Shown here piece after piece: positions 16,030 through 22,611 of a DNA stretch of 64,000 nucleotides; position 1 is the stretch's first letter; every line of letters starts with the position of its first letter. Source of the stretch: a virus; IMG/VR virus record IMGVR_UViG_3300040807_001288, positions 1 to 64,000 of that record, one strand, 5' to 3'. A program made the translations under genes and the position numbers. The notes beneath the pieces are model-generated. The model worked only from the letters and a program-made list of their open reading frames with translations, was not told where the DNA came from and made no database searches.

Positions 16030-16253
16030 TTTAGCATGTGATTCTGCTTCGCTGCTCGCAATAACCTCCATAAATGATTGTCTTTTATGGAGGTTATAGT
16101 AGTGATAGAATTTTCCAATCTACGGATTTCATCCTCAGAAATTGTGGGAGTAGTAAGGACCTTTTTAATATCCTCTACTACCTCTAACAAGTTTCTTTTG
16201 TCAGCCTCCGATATTTGAAATATCTCTTTTTCAATTGTCTGTTTAGCTTTCAT
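16026..16253 (-). CDS. Small helical protein, 75 aa
   Basis: A 75-residue charged protein predicted to be two helices (A-D-K-R-N-L-L-E-V-V-E-D-I-K-K and E-D-E-I-R-R-L-E-N-S-I). It is the last gene of the minus-strand UvsW operon and is coupled to the oxygenase by an ATGA overlap. Not recognised. Its 3' end overlaps the convergent membrane-protein gene by four bases. Confidence 0.5.
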   Translation of the reverse strand: MKAKQTIEKEIFQISEADKRNLLEVVEDIKKVLTTPTISEDEIRRLENSITTITSIKDNHLWRLLRAAKQNHMLN

Positions 16254-16843
16254 CGCATTATCTCAATCTTCTTGTCCCAGCAGCTAATCATTAAGCTTAT
16301 TCTGGATGTTCCTTGTTGCAGATGCTTTATGGGTAAAACACCGTGAGCCATATTCCCTTCGAAGATAACCAGTCTGTTAGGTTTGTATGGTATCTTGAGC
16401 CAGTCCTCGGCTTCCGATCTATCTTTTAGATCGTAAATGTTTGTCTCAAACTTGTAGCCTGGGTGATAACCGTTTGTGTCCATCACAAGCTCGCCGCCTT
16501 CCATACCATCATCACCCCCCAAGAATATAACGGCAGTCTTTTTGGCTGTCTCTATATCTTCTGCTGCTTCATCACAATCCACATGATGGCTTAGGTGGTT
16601 CACTTCTTTGTCTAAGGAGTTAACCCATACTTCAAATCCATTGCTATTGAAGGCGGGATCAATAGTAGGCAAAGCTCTAATTATTTTGCATATATATTTT
16701 TCTGTATGATCCTTATGTTTGTTCCCCCAAACGTACTTGCTAGTGAAAAAATCAAACTGCCAGGAGCCAGCGTAGTGAAAGAACCTATAAAGTTCTTCTA
16801 ATATGTTATCTTCGGAAAGGAAATCATCTATTATCTTAATCAC
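16250..16843 (-). CDS. 2-oxoglutarate/Fe(II)-dependent oxygenase
   Basis: A 197-residue enzyme of the prolyl-hydroxylase-like 2OG-Fe(II) superfamily. The iron ligands are H87-V-D89 (S-H-H-V-D-C-D) and H167 (E-G-N-M-A-H-G-V). R181 (T-S-R-I-S-L) is the expected 2-oxoglutarate binder, spaced 14 residues after the distal His. It starts with GTG, overlapping the UvsW stop (GTGA), so it is translated with the helicase. Such enzymes are frequent in aquatic T4-like phages, and the substrate (protein, nucleic acid or small molecule) is usually unknown. Here too it cannot be read. Confidence 0.85.
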   Translation of the reverse strand: MIKIIDDFLSEDNILEELYRFFHYAGSWQFDFFTSKYVWGNKHKDHTEKYICKIIRALPTIDPAFNSNGFEVWVNSLDKEVNHLSHHVDCDEAAEDIETAKKTAVIFLGGDDGMEGGELVMDTNGYHPGYKFETNIYDLKDRSEAEDWLKIPYKPNRLVIFEGNMAHGVLPIKHLQQGTSRISLMISCWDKKIEIMR

Positions 16844-18213
16844 AGAATGTTGACCGTATGGCCCTCTCTTTCGTAGTGGCGCTTCCTATTAGAAGAATGC
16901 TCGATCAAGTATTTCTCCTTGTCTAGGAAATCATAAATATATACTACGCTTTTGCTTTCATGCCTTCTTAATGCTCGACCAAGTGCTTGTAGTGTAGCAA
17001 TCTCGGACTTCATCCCCCTGGCATTAATGAAGTGAGTGATCTCTTCAATGTTCACTCCTGTTTGCAATATTTTGGTTCCAATAAGCACGCTAGATTCTTC
17101 ACATCCTCGGAATCTAGAAATACAGTCATACCGCTCTGTGATGGAATTAGCCCCTTCCAGGAACTCGACGGATCCTCCAACCAGCTTTTCCAGGGATCTT
17201 CCATGATCAAGTGATTGGGTAAGAATAAGTATGCGGGCTTTTTCATTGTCTTCTCTGATAGCATCTACTACACCTTTTATAATATTGTTTCTAGATTTGT
17301 TATTTACTATGTAATTTTCGTACACAGTTAGATATCCTTGATCCTCATCCAAGCCACTAGCATCATAAGGTCTATCAATAAGCTGAATGATTGGTTTGGT
17401 TAACTTACCCTCCTCTACCAAGGAGGCGGTGTCCACCTGCTGTATAACCCCTCCCAGAGCGCCTTCAAGGTTATATCTAGGAATGTCATCATTGGGAGGG
17501 GTAGCGGTAAATCCGAAGCGATACCGAGCCTTAGGGAAGCTTCTGATGGCAGCTAAGGTCGTCTTGCCGTTAGAAAACTCATGACACTCATCCACCATGA
17601 GGACTTCTGCTTCGTCGAGGTGTGTGTCAAGTATTCGTTCAATACTTTGAACAGTACATAACATGATATCACCCTGAACAAAACCCTCACCGTAACAAAG
17701 ACCAACATTATCAAAGCCGCAAGCTTCAGTGAGGAAATCATAAGACTGAGTTAGTAGTTGTTTGGCGTTGAATAGGATTACCATTTTCCTACCCTCTAAA
17801 GCTTTGATTAGCCCCGCCATAATCAATGTTTTTCCCGAACCCGTGGGGGACTTGATTATCCCTCTCTTATTATGTAGCCCTTGTGAGATTAGTTCCTCTT
17901 GATAGTCATAATACTTAAAGCCATGAATTTGCTTAGTGTTTAGAGGCTTGTTCTCTACTGGAGGGAGGTTGTACACGATCTCTGGCGTACAGTTAATTTT
18001 CTTGAGGTCTTCTAGTAGCCTAGATAATAAGCCAGTCCTTAAAACTCCTCCCTTTGTAATGAAGTGAGTTTTGCCATCCCACTGCCTCCTCTTGTAAACG
18101 GCAGAGTATGCAGCACCTGGAACCTTAAACGAGTACATGTCGTACAAGGCTTTCAAGAGTTCGGGATTGTCCGTCTCGATTCGTGAATTTATATTATCTA
18201 CATGAATCTTCAT
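16840..18213 (-). CDS. uvsW: UvsW-type superfamily 2 helicase
   Basis: A recombination and origin-clearing helicase, 457 residues from the chosen start (T4 UvsW has 503). Motifs seen: Walker A S-P-T-G-S-G-K-T (122-129), D-E-C-H box (208-211), motif III F-T-A-T-P-P (235-240) and motif VI Q-A-L-G-R-A-L-R-R. The N-terminal ~95 residues match the small UvsW N-domain in length. A longer frame begins at 18267, but it would run through a promoter region. The ATG at 18213 (M-K-I-H-V-D-N) lies six bases after TATAAT. It heads an operon with the oxygenase and a small protein. Confidence 0.9.
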   Translation of the reverse strand: MKIHVDNINSRIETDNPELLKALYDMYSFKVPGAAYSAVYKRRQWDGKTHFITKGGVLRTGLLSRLLEDLKKINCTPEIVYNLPPVENKPLNTKQIHGFKYYDYQEELISQGLHNKRGIIKSPTGSGKTLIMAGLIKALEGRKMVILFNAKQLLTQSYDFLTEACGFDNVGLCYGEGFVQGDIMLCTVQSIERILDTHLDEAEVLMVDECHEFSNGKTTLAAIRSFPKARYRFGFTATPPNDDIPRYNLEGALGGVIQQVDTASLVEEGKLTKPIIQLIDRPYDASGLDEDQGYLTVYENYIVNNKSRNNIIKGVVDAIREDNEKARILILTQSLDHGRSLEKLVGGSVEFLEGANSITERYDCISRFRGCEESSVLIGTKILQTGVNIEEITHFINARGMKSEIATLQALGRALRRHESKSVVYIYDFLDKEKYLIEHSSNRKRHYEREGHTVNIL

Positions 18214-18219
18214 CAAACT

Positions 18220-18245
18220 ATTATAGAGTATATAATACTCTACTA
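18220..18245. promoter_or_regulatory. Back-to-back promoters for uvsW and gene 26
   Basis: ATTATA (18220-18225) reads TATAAT on the minus strand, six bases from the uvsW ATG. TATAAT (18231-18236) on the plus strand is followed by AGGAG (18245-18249) and the gene 26 ATG at 18257. The two boxes are separated by only five bases, so polymerase binding in the two directions should be mutually exclusive. There is no good -35 element on either side. Confidence 0.5.
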
Positions 18246-18256
18246 GGAGTCTATTT

Positions 18257-19000
18257 ATGCTGAACAATCAAGTAAATGATCCTGCCAAGCAGGAGGTCAT
18301 CGAAGACCTTTTAAAAGATCTTCCTTCAGATACCGCTATAGAGTTGGAGCTTCCCTCAGAAAACAGAGTGTACGCTTTGGAAGATCCAGGGGCACCTATA
18401 ACCCTAAGGCCCATGACCTTCGAGGATGAAAAAGCTTTAGTGAGTGCTAAGAAGACTGAGGATCCCGTCAACATGATTTTACAGAGGTGTGCCACTAATG
18501 TAAAAATTCCAGACCTCCTCTCAATGGATAAGCTCTACATGATCATGAAGCTTAGAGAAATCTCCTACGGAGATGACTACAACACTCTGCTAGTCTGCAC
18601 TCATTGCAAGGCGGAAAACCCTACAACGGTAAAGCTCTCCACGCTCAACATAAATCCAGTTCCTGACGATTTTGCAGACCCAGTAACTGTCATGTTGCCC
18701 ACTTTGAAGAAGGAAGCAAAGGTGAGATTGCCTAGAGTTAGAGATGAGCGAATGATGTCGGATACCGAGACTGCTTTAGATCAGCTATGGAGATTCGTGG
18801 TCGAGATCGCTGGTCATACTGACAAGTCCATCATTGCCCCTGTAATAGACAAGCTGCCCCTAAAGGATGTCAGAACTATCCTAAACGCTATTAAGAGCGA
18901 CTACGGCGTTGATACTAAGGTCAAGTTCCAGTGCAACGAATGCGGAGGGGTGTCTATTGTAGACCTACCAATAGATGCAAATTTTTTCGATGTGAACTAG
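18257..19000 (+). CDS. 26: Baseplate hub protein gp26 (zero-frame product)
   Basis: A 247-residue protein of the T4-type baseplate hub assembly family. It has a zinc-ribbon-like pair of C-x-x-C knuckles, C-T-H-C (about residue 115) and C-N-E-C-G-G (about 227). The segment I-T-L-R-P-M-T-F-E-D-E-K-A-L near residue 45 is typical. The last codons run over a T6 tract, and a frameshift signal there would replace the final three residues with a 63-residue extension. T4 has gene 51 next to 26, and the extension occupies that position. A clear AGGAG ribosome binding site precedes the ATG. Confidence 0.8.
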   Translation: MLNNQVNDPAKQEVIEDLLKDLPSDTAIELELPSENRVYALEDPGAPITLRPMTFEDEKALVSAKKTEDPVNMILQRCATNVKIPDLLSMDKLYMIMKLREISYGDDYNTLLVCTHCKAENPTTVKLSTLNINPVPDDFADPVTVMLPTLKKEAKVRLPRVRDERMMSDTETALDQLWRFVVEIAGHTDKSIIAPVIDKLPLKDVRTILNAIKSDYGVDTKVKFQCNECGGVSIVDLPIDANFFDVN

Positions 19001-19033
19001 AAGAAGTAATTGATGTAGACAATCTTCTTCTAG
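18982..19033 (+). promoter_or_regulatory. Programmed -1 ribosomal frameshift signal
   Basis: The heptamer T-TTT-TTC (18982-18988) is in the exact phase needed for tandem -1 slippage in gene 26. An overlapping A-AAT-TTT heptamer precedes it. Eight bases later a perfect 10-bp stem begins: CTAGAAGAAG (18997-19006) pairs with CTTCTTCTAG (19024-19033) around a 17-base loop. The zero-frame stop TAG lies at 18998-19000, inside the first arm. The -1 frame stays open to 19179. Confidence 0.75.
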
Positions 19034-19179
19034 AAGCCTATATACTTGTAAAACGAGCTAGGTTCACTTATGCGGATGTAAAGGGTATGACTCGCATGGA
19101 GAGGACCATATTCATAAAACTTCTTAAAGAGGACTTGGAGAGAGAAAGCGATGCAATTAAACGGAACTCAGGTAGTTGA
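18988..19179 (+). CDS. gp26 -1 frame extension (gp51 position)
   Basis: This is the part of the -1 frame that adds 63 residues to the first 244 of gp26, giving a 307-residue product. The added piece begins R-C-E-L-E-E-V-I-D-V-D-N and is strongly helical (L-L-L-E-A-Y-I-L-V-K-R-A-R; M-T-R-M-E-R-T-I-F-I-K-L-L). Between the gene 26 stop and the ATG at 19087 there is no ATG, GTG or TTG in this frame. The upstream ATGs at 18931 and 18940 lack ribosome binding sites. By analogy with lambda gpG/gpGT, short and long forms may be made in a fixed ratio. The link to T4 gp51 rests on position only. Confidence 0.65.
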   Translation, partial: RCELEEVIDVDNLLLEAYILVKRARFTYADVKGMTRMERTIFIKLLKEDLERESDAIKRNSGS

Positions 19180-20104
19180 TAGGCATAACAGACCCACTGT
19201 GATTCAGAAGGTCGCCCTGAGGGCGTTCTTCATCAATGATGGTCAGTATTACGACCCTTATGACATTAGTGGTGTAACTATTTTTCAAAAGGCTTCTAAC
19301 TTTACGCCGAGTAGCCTTCTAGCAACTGATAACGTACTAGTTTCTAGTATACCTGGGGACATCATCCAGATGCACTTCACTCCGTCAGGGAACGATGGAG
19401 GTACTCCTGCTCAGGATCCTAGTGGCTATAACCCAGGGACTGACATTAGATCAACCAGCGGTGTCTATCGAGTACAACAAGGGGAGTATATGGTCGTTCT
19501 TGATGGGACTCAAGACACCTCAGGAATCTATAACTTCTATGGATCCTCGCTAGTTGTGGAAAATGCGGCGAGCGCGGTAAACGATTACATCGACTGCTGG
19601 ACCATCAAATTTGCAGAAGGCTCAGACTATCAGACATTAATCAGTGATTTCCATCTGTACGATGACACGTTCTTCACGATAACTCAGCCACTACTTCTCA
19701 AGACAAGGAACAAGTTACTGAACAAACATGTTACCCTAAGTTCTATAGAGAACATGACCGTCACCACTGAGATCACTATTCAAAACAAAGACATAGATAG
19801 CAGCGTGAAGAACATTTTTAAGGACTCCGCTATCACTAGTGCAATGATGCAAATAGAGAAGGTCAACGAGGATTCCACCACACTTCCAGCCACAGTGGTA
19901 GTTTCTAGCTTCGCTGATACTCAGTCCGTTATGGACATAACTTCAGACAATACAATATTATTTAGATTCGACACGACAACCTTGGCAACACATCCCAGAG
20001 TCGCAGACTTTGGAGGACTTACTGGAACTTACAGGGCAACCGTAAAGTATAACCTGCTCAACGAGAGCATCATATCGCCCCCTTACTATTTCACAATAAG
20101 CTAA
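19151..20104 (+). CDS. Unknown virion or tail protein, 317 aa
   Basis: A 317-residue beta-rich protein with many Thr, Ser, Val and Tyr residues and no membrane segment. Its ATG has an upstream GGAGAGAGAAAGCG tract and overlaps the frameshifted gp26 product by 29 bases, tying it to the hub operon. The family is not recognised; the composition is that of a structural tail component. Its end overlaps the convergent primase gene by 14 bases with no terminator between them. Confidence 0.55.
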   Translation: MQLNGTQVVDRHNRPTVIQKVALRAFFINDGQYYDPYDISGVTIFQKASNFTPSSLLATDNVLVSSIPGDIIQMHFTPSGNDGGTPAQDPSGYNPGTDIRSTSGVYRVQQGEYMVVLDGTQDTSGIYNFYGSSLVVENAASAVNDYIDCWTIKFAEGSDYQTLISDFHLYDDTFFTITQPLLLKTRNKLLNKHVTLSSIENMTVTTEITIQNKDIDSSVKNIFKDSAITSAMMQIEKVNEDSTTLPATVVVSSFADTQSVMDITSDNTILFRFDTTTLATHPRVADFGGLTGTYRATVKYNLLNESIISPPYYFTIS

Positions 20105-21086
20105 CTTCGTTAAACATTTTATATTCAAAATTGTACAGTGAGCTTTCCTGATCAATCCAGTCGGGGAGGCTCACTCCCTTTATATGGCACTCGTTCCAAT
20201 CCTTGTAGGGATCGGGAGGTGAGCAGACATAAAACTCATCCATAAGGCGTTCCCTTCGCAGCCTGTCAAAAGCTTCGCAGCCACGCTCCCCCGCTGCATC
20301 ATTATCAAACCCTAGAATGATCCTTCCCTGAAATGTGGATAGAATATCCGCCTGTCTTGGGCTGATGATATTCTTCATGGTAGCTGTTGCATTTACGCCC
20401 TGAAGCTGAAGAGACTTAGCATCTAGAGGTCCTTCGCAGACGACAACATAGTCAGCCTCCTCATCGTAAGGGTACAGCACATCTGATGACGGAGGCGCAA
20501 TCTCGATGGACGGGTTTAGATACTTAGGCTGCTGATCTCCAAGAGCCCTGCCCTGAAAGTAATAAACAACACCATCCTTCTCAAAAGGGATGATGATTCG
20601 ATTAGCGAACTTACCCTCAACACACAGGTAGTATTCAGCCTCTGGGTAGCCTTCATCCTCAGTCAGTAGATGCCTATCCCAAAGCTGCTTCCACGCATTC
20701 AGTAGCTTAGGGTCATCAGAGTAACCTGTCTCAATATTGATAGGAAGTAGCTTGCTGGTGTCTAGCTCAAGCTGCTGAACCTTTTTAAACTCTTGAGGCG
20801 GTTCCTGTCCAAGGAACTCAAAGTTCTTAATCATCAGGTCACGTTGGGCGCGAAAGTACGGAAGCTCCTCCACCTCTGAGTACAGGCGCGTGAAGTTACC
20901 TGTCCTTCCTGTCTTGAAGCACTGCCACAGCCCACTAACTATATTGACGCTCATGTGCTTCTTCCAATCATTCTTCACAAAGACAGACTCCATGATGAAT
21001 TCTTCCCCATTAGAAGATAAGCGGCCTTTATCTCCAAAGTTCCTGGTGATATACTCTTTAATAAATTGAGGTGCTATGATGTACAT
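20091..21086 (-). CDS. 61: DNA primase, gp61-like
   Basis: A DnaG-type primase, 331 residues (T4 gp61 has 342). The TOPRIM domain is clear: V-V-C-E-G-P-L-D (215-222) supplies the catalytic Glu, and G-F-D-N-D-A-A-G (259-266) the metal-binding D-x-D. The N-terminal region has the usual W-Q-C-F-K-T-G-R-T-G-N-F (54-65), but Thr occupies the place of the second zinc cysteine and no other ligand cysteines are near. The zinc site may be lost. It would make RNA primers for lagging-strand synthesis with the phage helicase. It starts head-to-head with the nuclease gene, overlapping it by 11 bases. Confidence 0.82.
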   Translation of the reverse strand: MYIIAPQFIKEYITRNFGDKGRLSSNGEEFIMESVFVKNDWKKHMSVNIVSGLWQCFKTGRTGNFTRLYSEVEELPYFRAQRDLMIKNFEFLGQEPPQEFKKVQQLELDTSKLLPINIETGYSDDPKLLNAWKQLWDRHLLTEDEGYPEAEYYLCVEGKFANRIIIPFEKDGVVYYFQGRALGDQQPKYLNPSIEIAPPSSDVLYPYDEEADYVVVCEGPLDAKSLQLQGVNATATMKNIISPRQADILSTFQGRIILGFDNDAAGERGCEAFDRLRRERLMDEFYVCSPPDPYKDWNECHIKGVSLPDWIDQESSLYNFEYKMFNEVSLL

Positions 21087-21861
21087 AAAAACTATTTCCG
21101 AATCTAAATACCAGACGTTTAAGCAGTGTAAGCTGAAGTATCGTTATCGCTATGTTGACCGACTCCCCGAACCCGAAGAATCGAATACTGAGGCTCTACA
21201 CTTCGGATCCTATATCCACAAGATCCTTGAGGACGGAGTAAACTGCACCACAGAGGGTGAGCTAGTTCAGATCGCTGAAGAGGTGAAGGGCACATACAAG
21301 ATATCAGAGAAGTACAACGGCAAGGATTTAAAATGCATTCAAAATTTTCTAGACTTCAACTCCAACCTTTCAGGAACAATAGCAACAGAGCTTGTATTTG
21401 AGGTTCCCGTAAAAGACGATATCACACTAAACGGAATCATCGACCGTGTGATCAAGGGTAAGGATGGTGGATTCCTCATCATTGACTATAAGACTTCAAA
21501 AAGAGAGAAGACCAAAGTGGACCTATACCAGGACACTCAGTTGAAGGGATACGTCTACGCGATTAGTAAGCTGTACGATGTTCCTATTAAGAACATTGTG
21601 GCGGCTCATTACTACCCTCTGACGAATAACTTTGTCCACGTTACCTACTCGGTTCCTCAGATCACGGCTCATGCGAGAAAGATTGTCGATGAGGTCTGGA
21701 AGATTCGTAAGAGCAAGAAGGACGATATGAGGCCCAGCAGAAATGATTTCTGTAACTGGTGTGCCTACAAGACTGCCTGTCCTGAGTTCTGTACCATGCA
21801 TGAAGTGCAGAACAAGATAGAAGAGCTAAAGTCTAAAAAGAAACCTAGGAAGAAATCCTAG
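21076..21861 (+). CDS. RecB/Cas4-family PD-(D/E)XK nuclease with Fe-S site
   Basis: A 261-residue nuclease. The catalytic core is G-I-I-D-R-V (D123) and I-I-D-Y-K-T-S-K (D137, K139), with the RecB motif Q-L-K-G-Y-V-Y at about 155-161. Four cysteines, C18 plus C225, C228 and C234/C238 (C-N-W-C-A-Y-K-T-A-C-P-E-F-C), fit the iron-sulphur clamp of Cas4/AddB-type nucleases. GAGG lies at 21068-21071. It probably trims DNA ends in recombination or degrades host DNA. There is no CRISPR array here, so it is not an adaptation gene. It is divergent from primase and overlaps its start. Confidence 0.85.
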   Translation: MMYIKTISESKYQTFKQCKLKYRYRYVDRLPEPEESNTEALHFGSYIHKILEDGVNCTTEGELVQIAEEVKGTYKISEKYNGKDLKCIQNFLDFNSNLSGTIATELVFEVPVKDDITLNGIIDRVIKGKDGGFLIIDYKTSKREKTKVDLYQDTQLKGYVYAISKLYDVPIKNIVAAHYYPLTNNFVHVTYSVPQITAHARKIVDEVWKIRKSKKDDMRPSRNDFCNWCAYKTACPEFCTMHEVQNKIEELKSKKKPRKKS

Positions 21862-22144
21862 GATACGTTCCGTGAATGAACGGAGCATAGATATCTATTT
21901 GTATAGAGACAAAGAAGTTATGTACCTGCTCTGGTGAGTATTTGCATTTCTTGGTTAGATAGTTAAACAGCATCTCCAGCTTAATAGGCTTCTGCTTGTT
22001 CATTGCATCCAGAACCTTGAACTGGAAATGCTTGATGAACTTTTCGCTGTACTTGTGCCGCCATTTCTCCACAAAGGAGTAACTTAAAGTATCATTTATT
22101 AAATCAAGAAAATCAATAATCTCTATATCTAGGTTATAACTCAT
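21845..22144 (-). CDS. Small unknown protein, possibly gp33-like, 99 aa
   Basis: A 99-residue, helix-rich protein. The N-terminus is hydrophobic-acidic (I-E-I-I-D-F-L-D-L-I). The second half (M-L-F-N-Y-L-T-K-K-C-K-Y-S-P-E-Q-V-H-N-F-F) loosely echoes the helix of T4 gp33, the late-transcription co-activator, which has a similar size. The resemblance is weak and I offer it only as a suggestion. It is transcribed from an extremely AT-rich divergent region and overlaps the convergent nuclease gene by 17 bases. Confidence 0.45.
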   Translation of the reverse strand: MSYNLDIEIIDFLDLINDTLSYSFVEKWRHKYSEKFIKHFQFKVLDAMNKQKPIKLEMLFNYLTKKCKYSPEQVHNFFVSIQIDIYAPFIHGTYPRISS

Positions 22145-22219
22145 TTAAATAGTAAATATATAATACATATTATTTAATTTAGTATATTATTTAATATATA
22201 TTAGTTAATATATAATAAG
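22145..22219. promoter_or_regulatory. Extremely AT-rich divergent promoter region
   Basis: Of these 75 bases I count only about five G or C. It contains several TATAAT/TATTAT-like boxes on both strands. TATAAT at 22211-22216 is followed by AAGAAGCG and the ATG at 22225, giving start of the long tail operon. The easy melting could also serve as a DNA-unwinding element, but nothing else marks an origin. Confidence 0.45.
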
Positions 22220-22224
22220 AAGCG

Positions 22225-22611
22225 ATGGGACAATTTTCAAAAGGAATTCAGAATTTTTTAGCTCAAGTCGGAGCAGACGAGAACAGAAGTGTGTCTAAGG
22301 TTCCTAAGAGCGACTCTTGTGCAAAGGTTGGTGAAGTCGTGTTCTTCAGGTACAAGTTAGGAACAGGTAAGGGCAGCAGATCATTCAGGATAGTTCTAAT
22401 GACAGAGCCTATCACCAGAGACGCTAAAACGGGTAACAAATTGTTAACTGGATTCAAGGTTCCTGAGGATGGTGAATATACCCCAGATTCTTTAGAAACT
22501 CTATATAACAATAAAGAACTTCCTGAGCCAGAGTTCAGAACATACATAATGTCTAATATTTTTGGATCTCTGTATAAGGTAGTTAAATTAGACTCCAAGG
22601 ATCAAGAATAA
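22225..22611 (+). CDS. Unknown protein before the tape measure, 128 aa
   Basis: A 128-residue basic, soluble protein with a small beta-barrel look (V-G-E-V-V-F-F-R-Y-K-L-G; S-R-S-F-R-I-V-L-M-T). The family is not recognised. It is the first gene of the 27-kb tail/baseplate operon and its stop shares a base with the ATG of the tape-measure gene (TAATG). A chaperone or small tail component is plausible by position only. Confidence 0.5.
   Translation: MGQFSKGIQNFLAQVGADENRSVSKVPKSDSCAKVGEVVFFRYKLGTGKGSRSFRIVLMTEPITRDAKTGNKLLTGFKVPEDGEYTPDSLETLYNNKELPEPEFRTYIMSNIFGSLYKVVKLDSKDQE

Noticed and set aside
18214-18267. Longer UvsW start at 18267
   Set aside because: It would translate through the divergent promoter boxes and into gene 26; the ATG at 18213 fits the family N-terminus and the TATAAT spacing.
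18931-19179. Independent gene starting at the ATG of 18931 or 18940
   Set aside because: Both ATGs lie deep in gene 26 without a ribosome site, and the frame is explained more simply by -1 frameshifting at 18982-18988.
21076-21861. Cas4 adaptation protein of a CRISPR system
   Set aside because: No repeats, cas1 or cas2 nearby; phage RecB-type nucleases of this kind occur without CRISPR.
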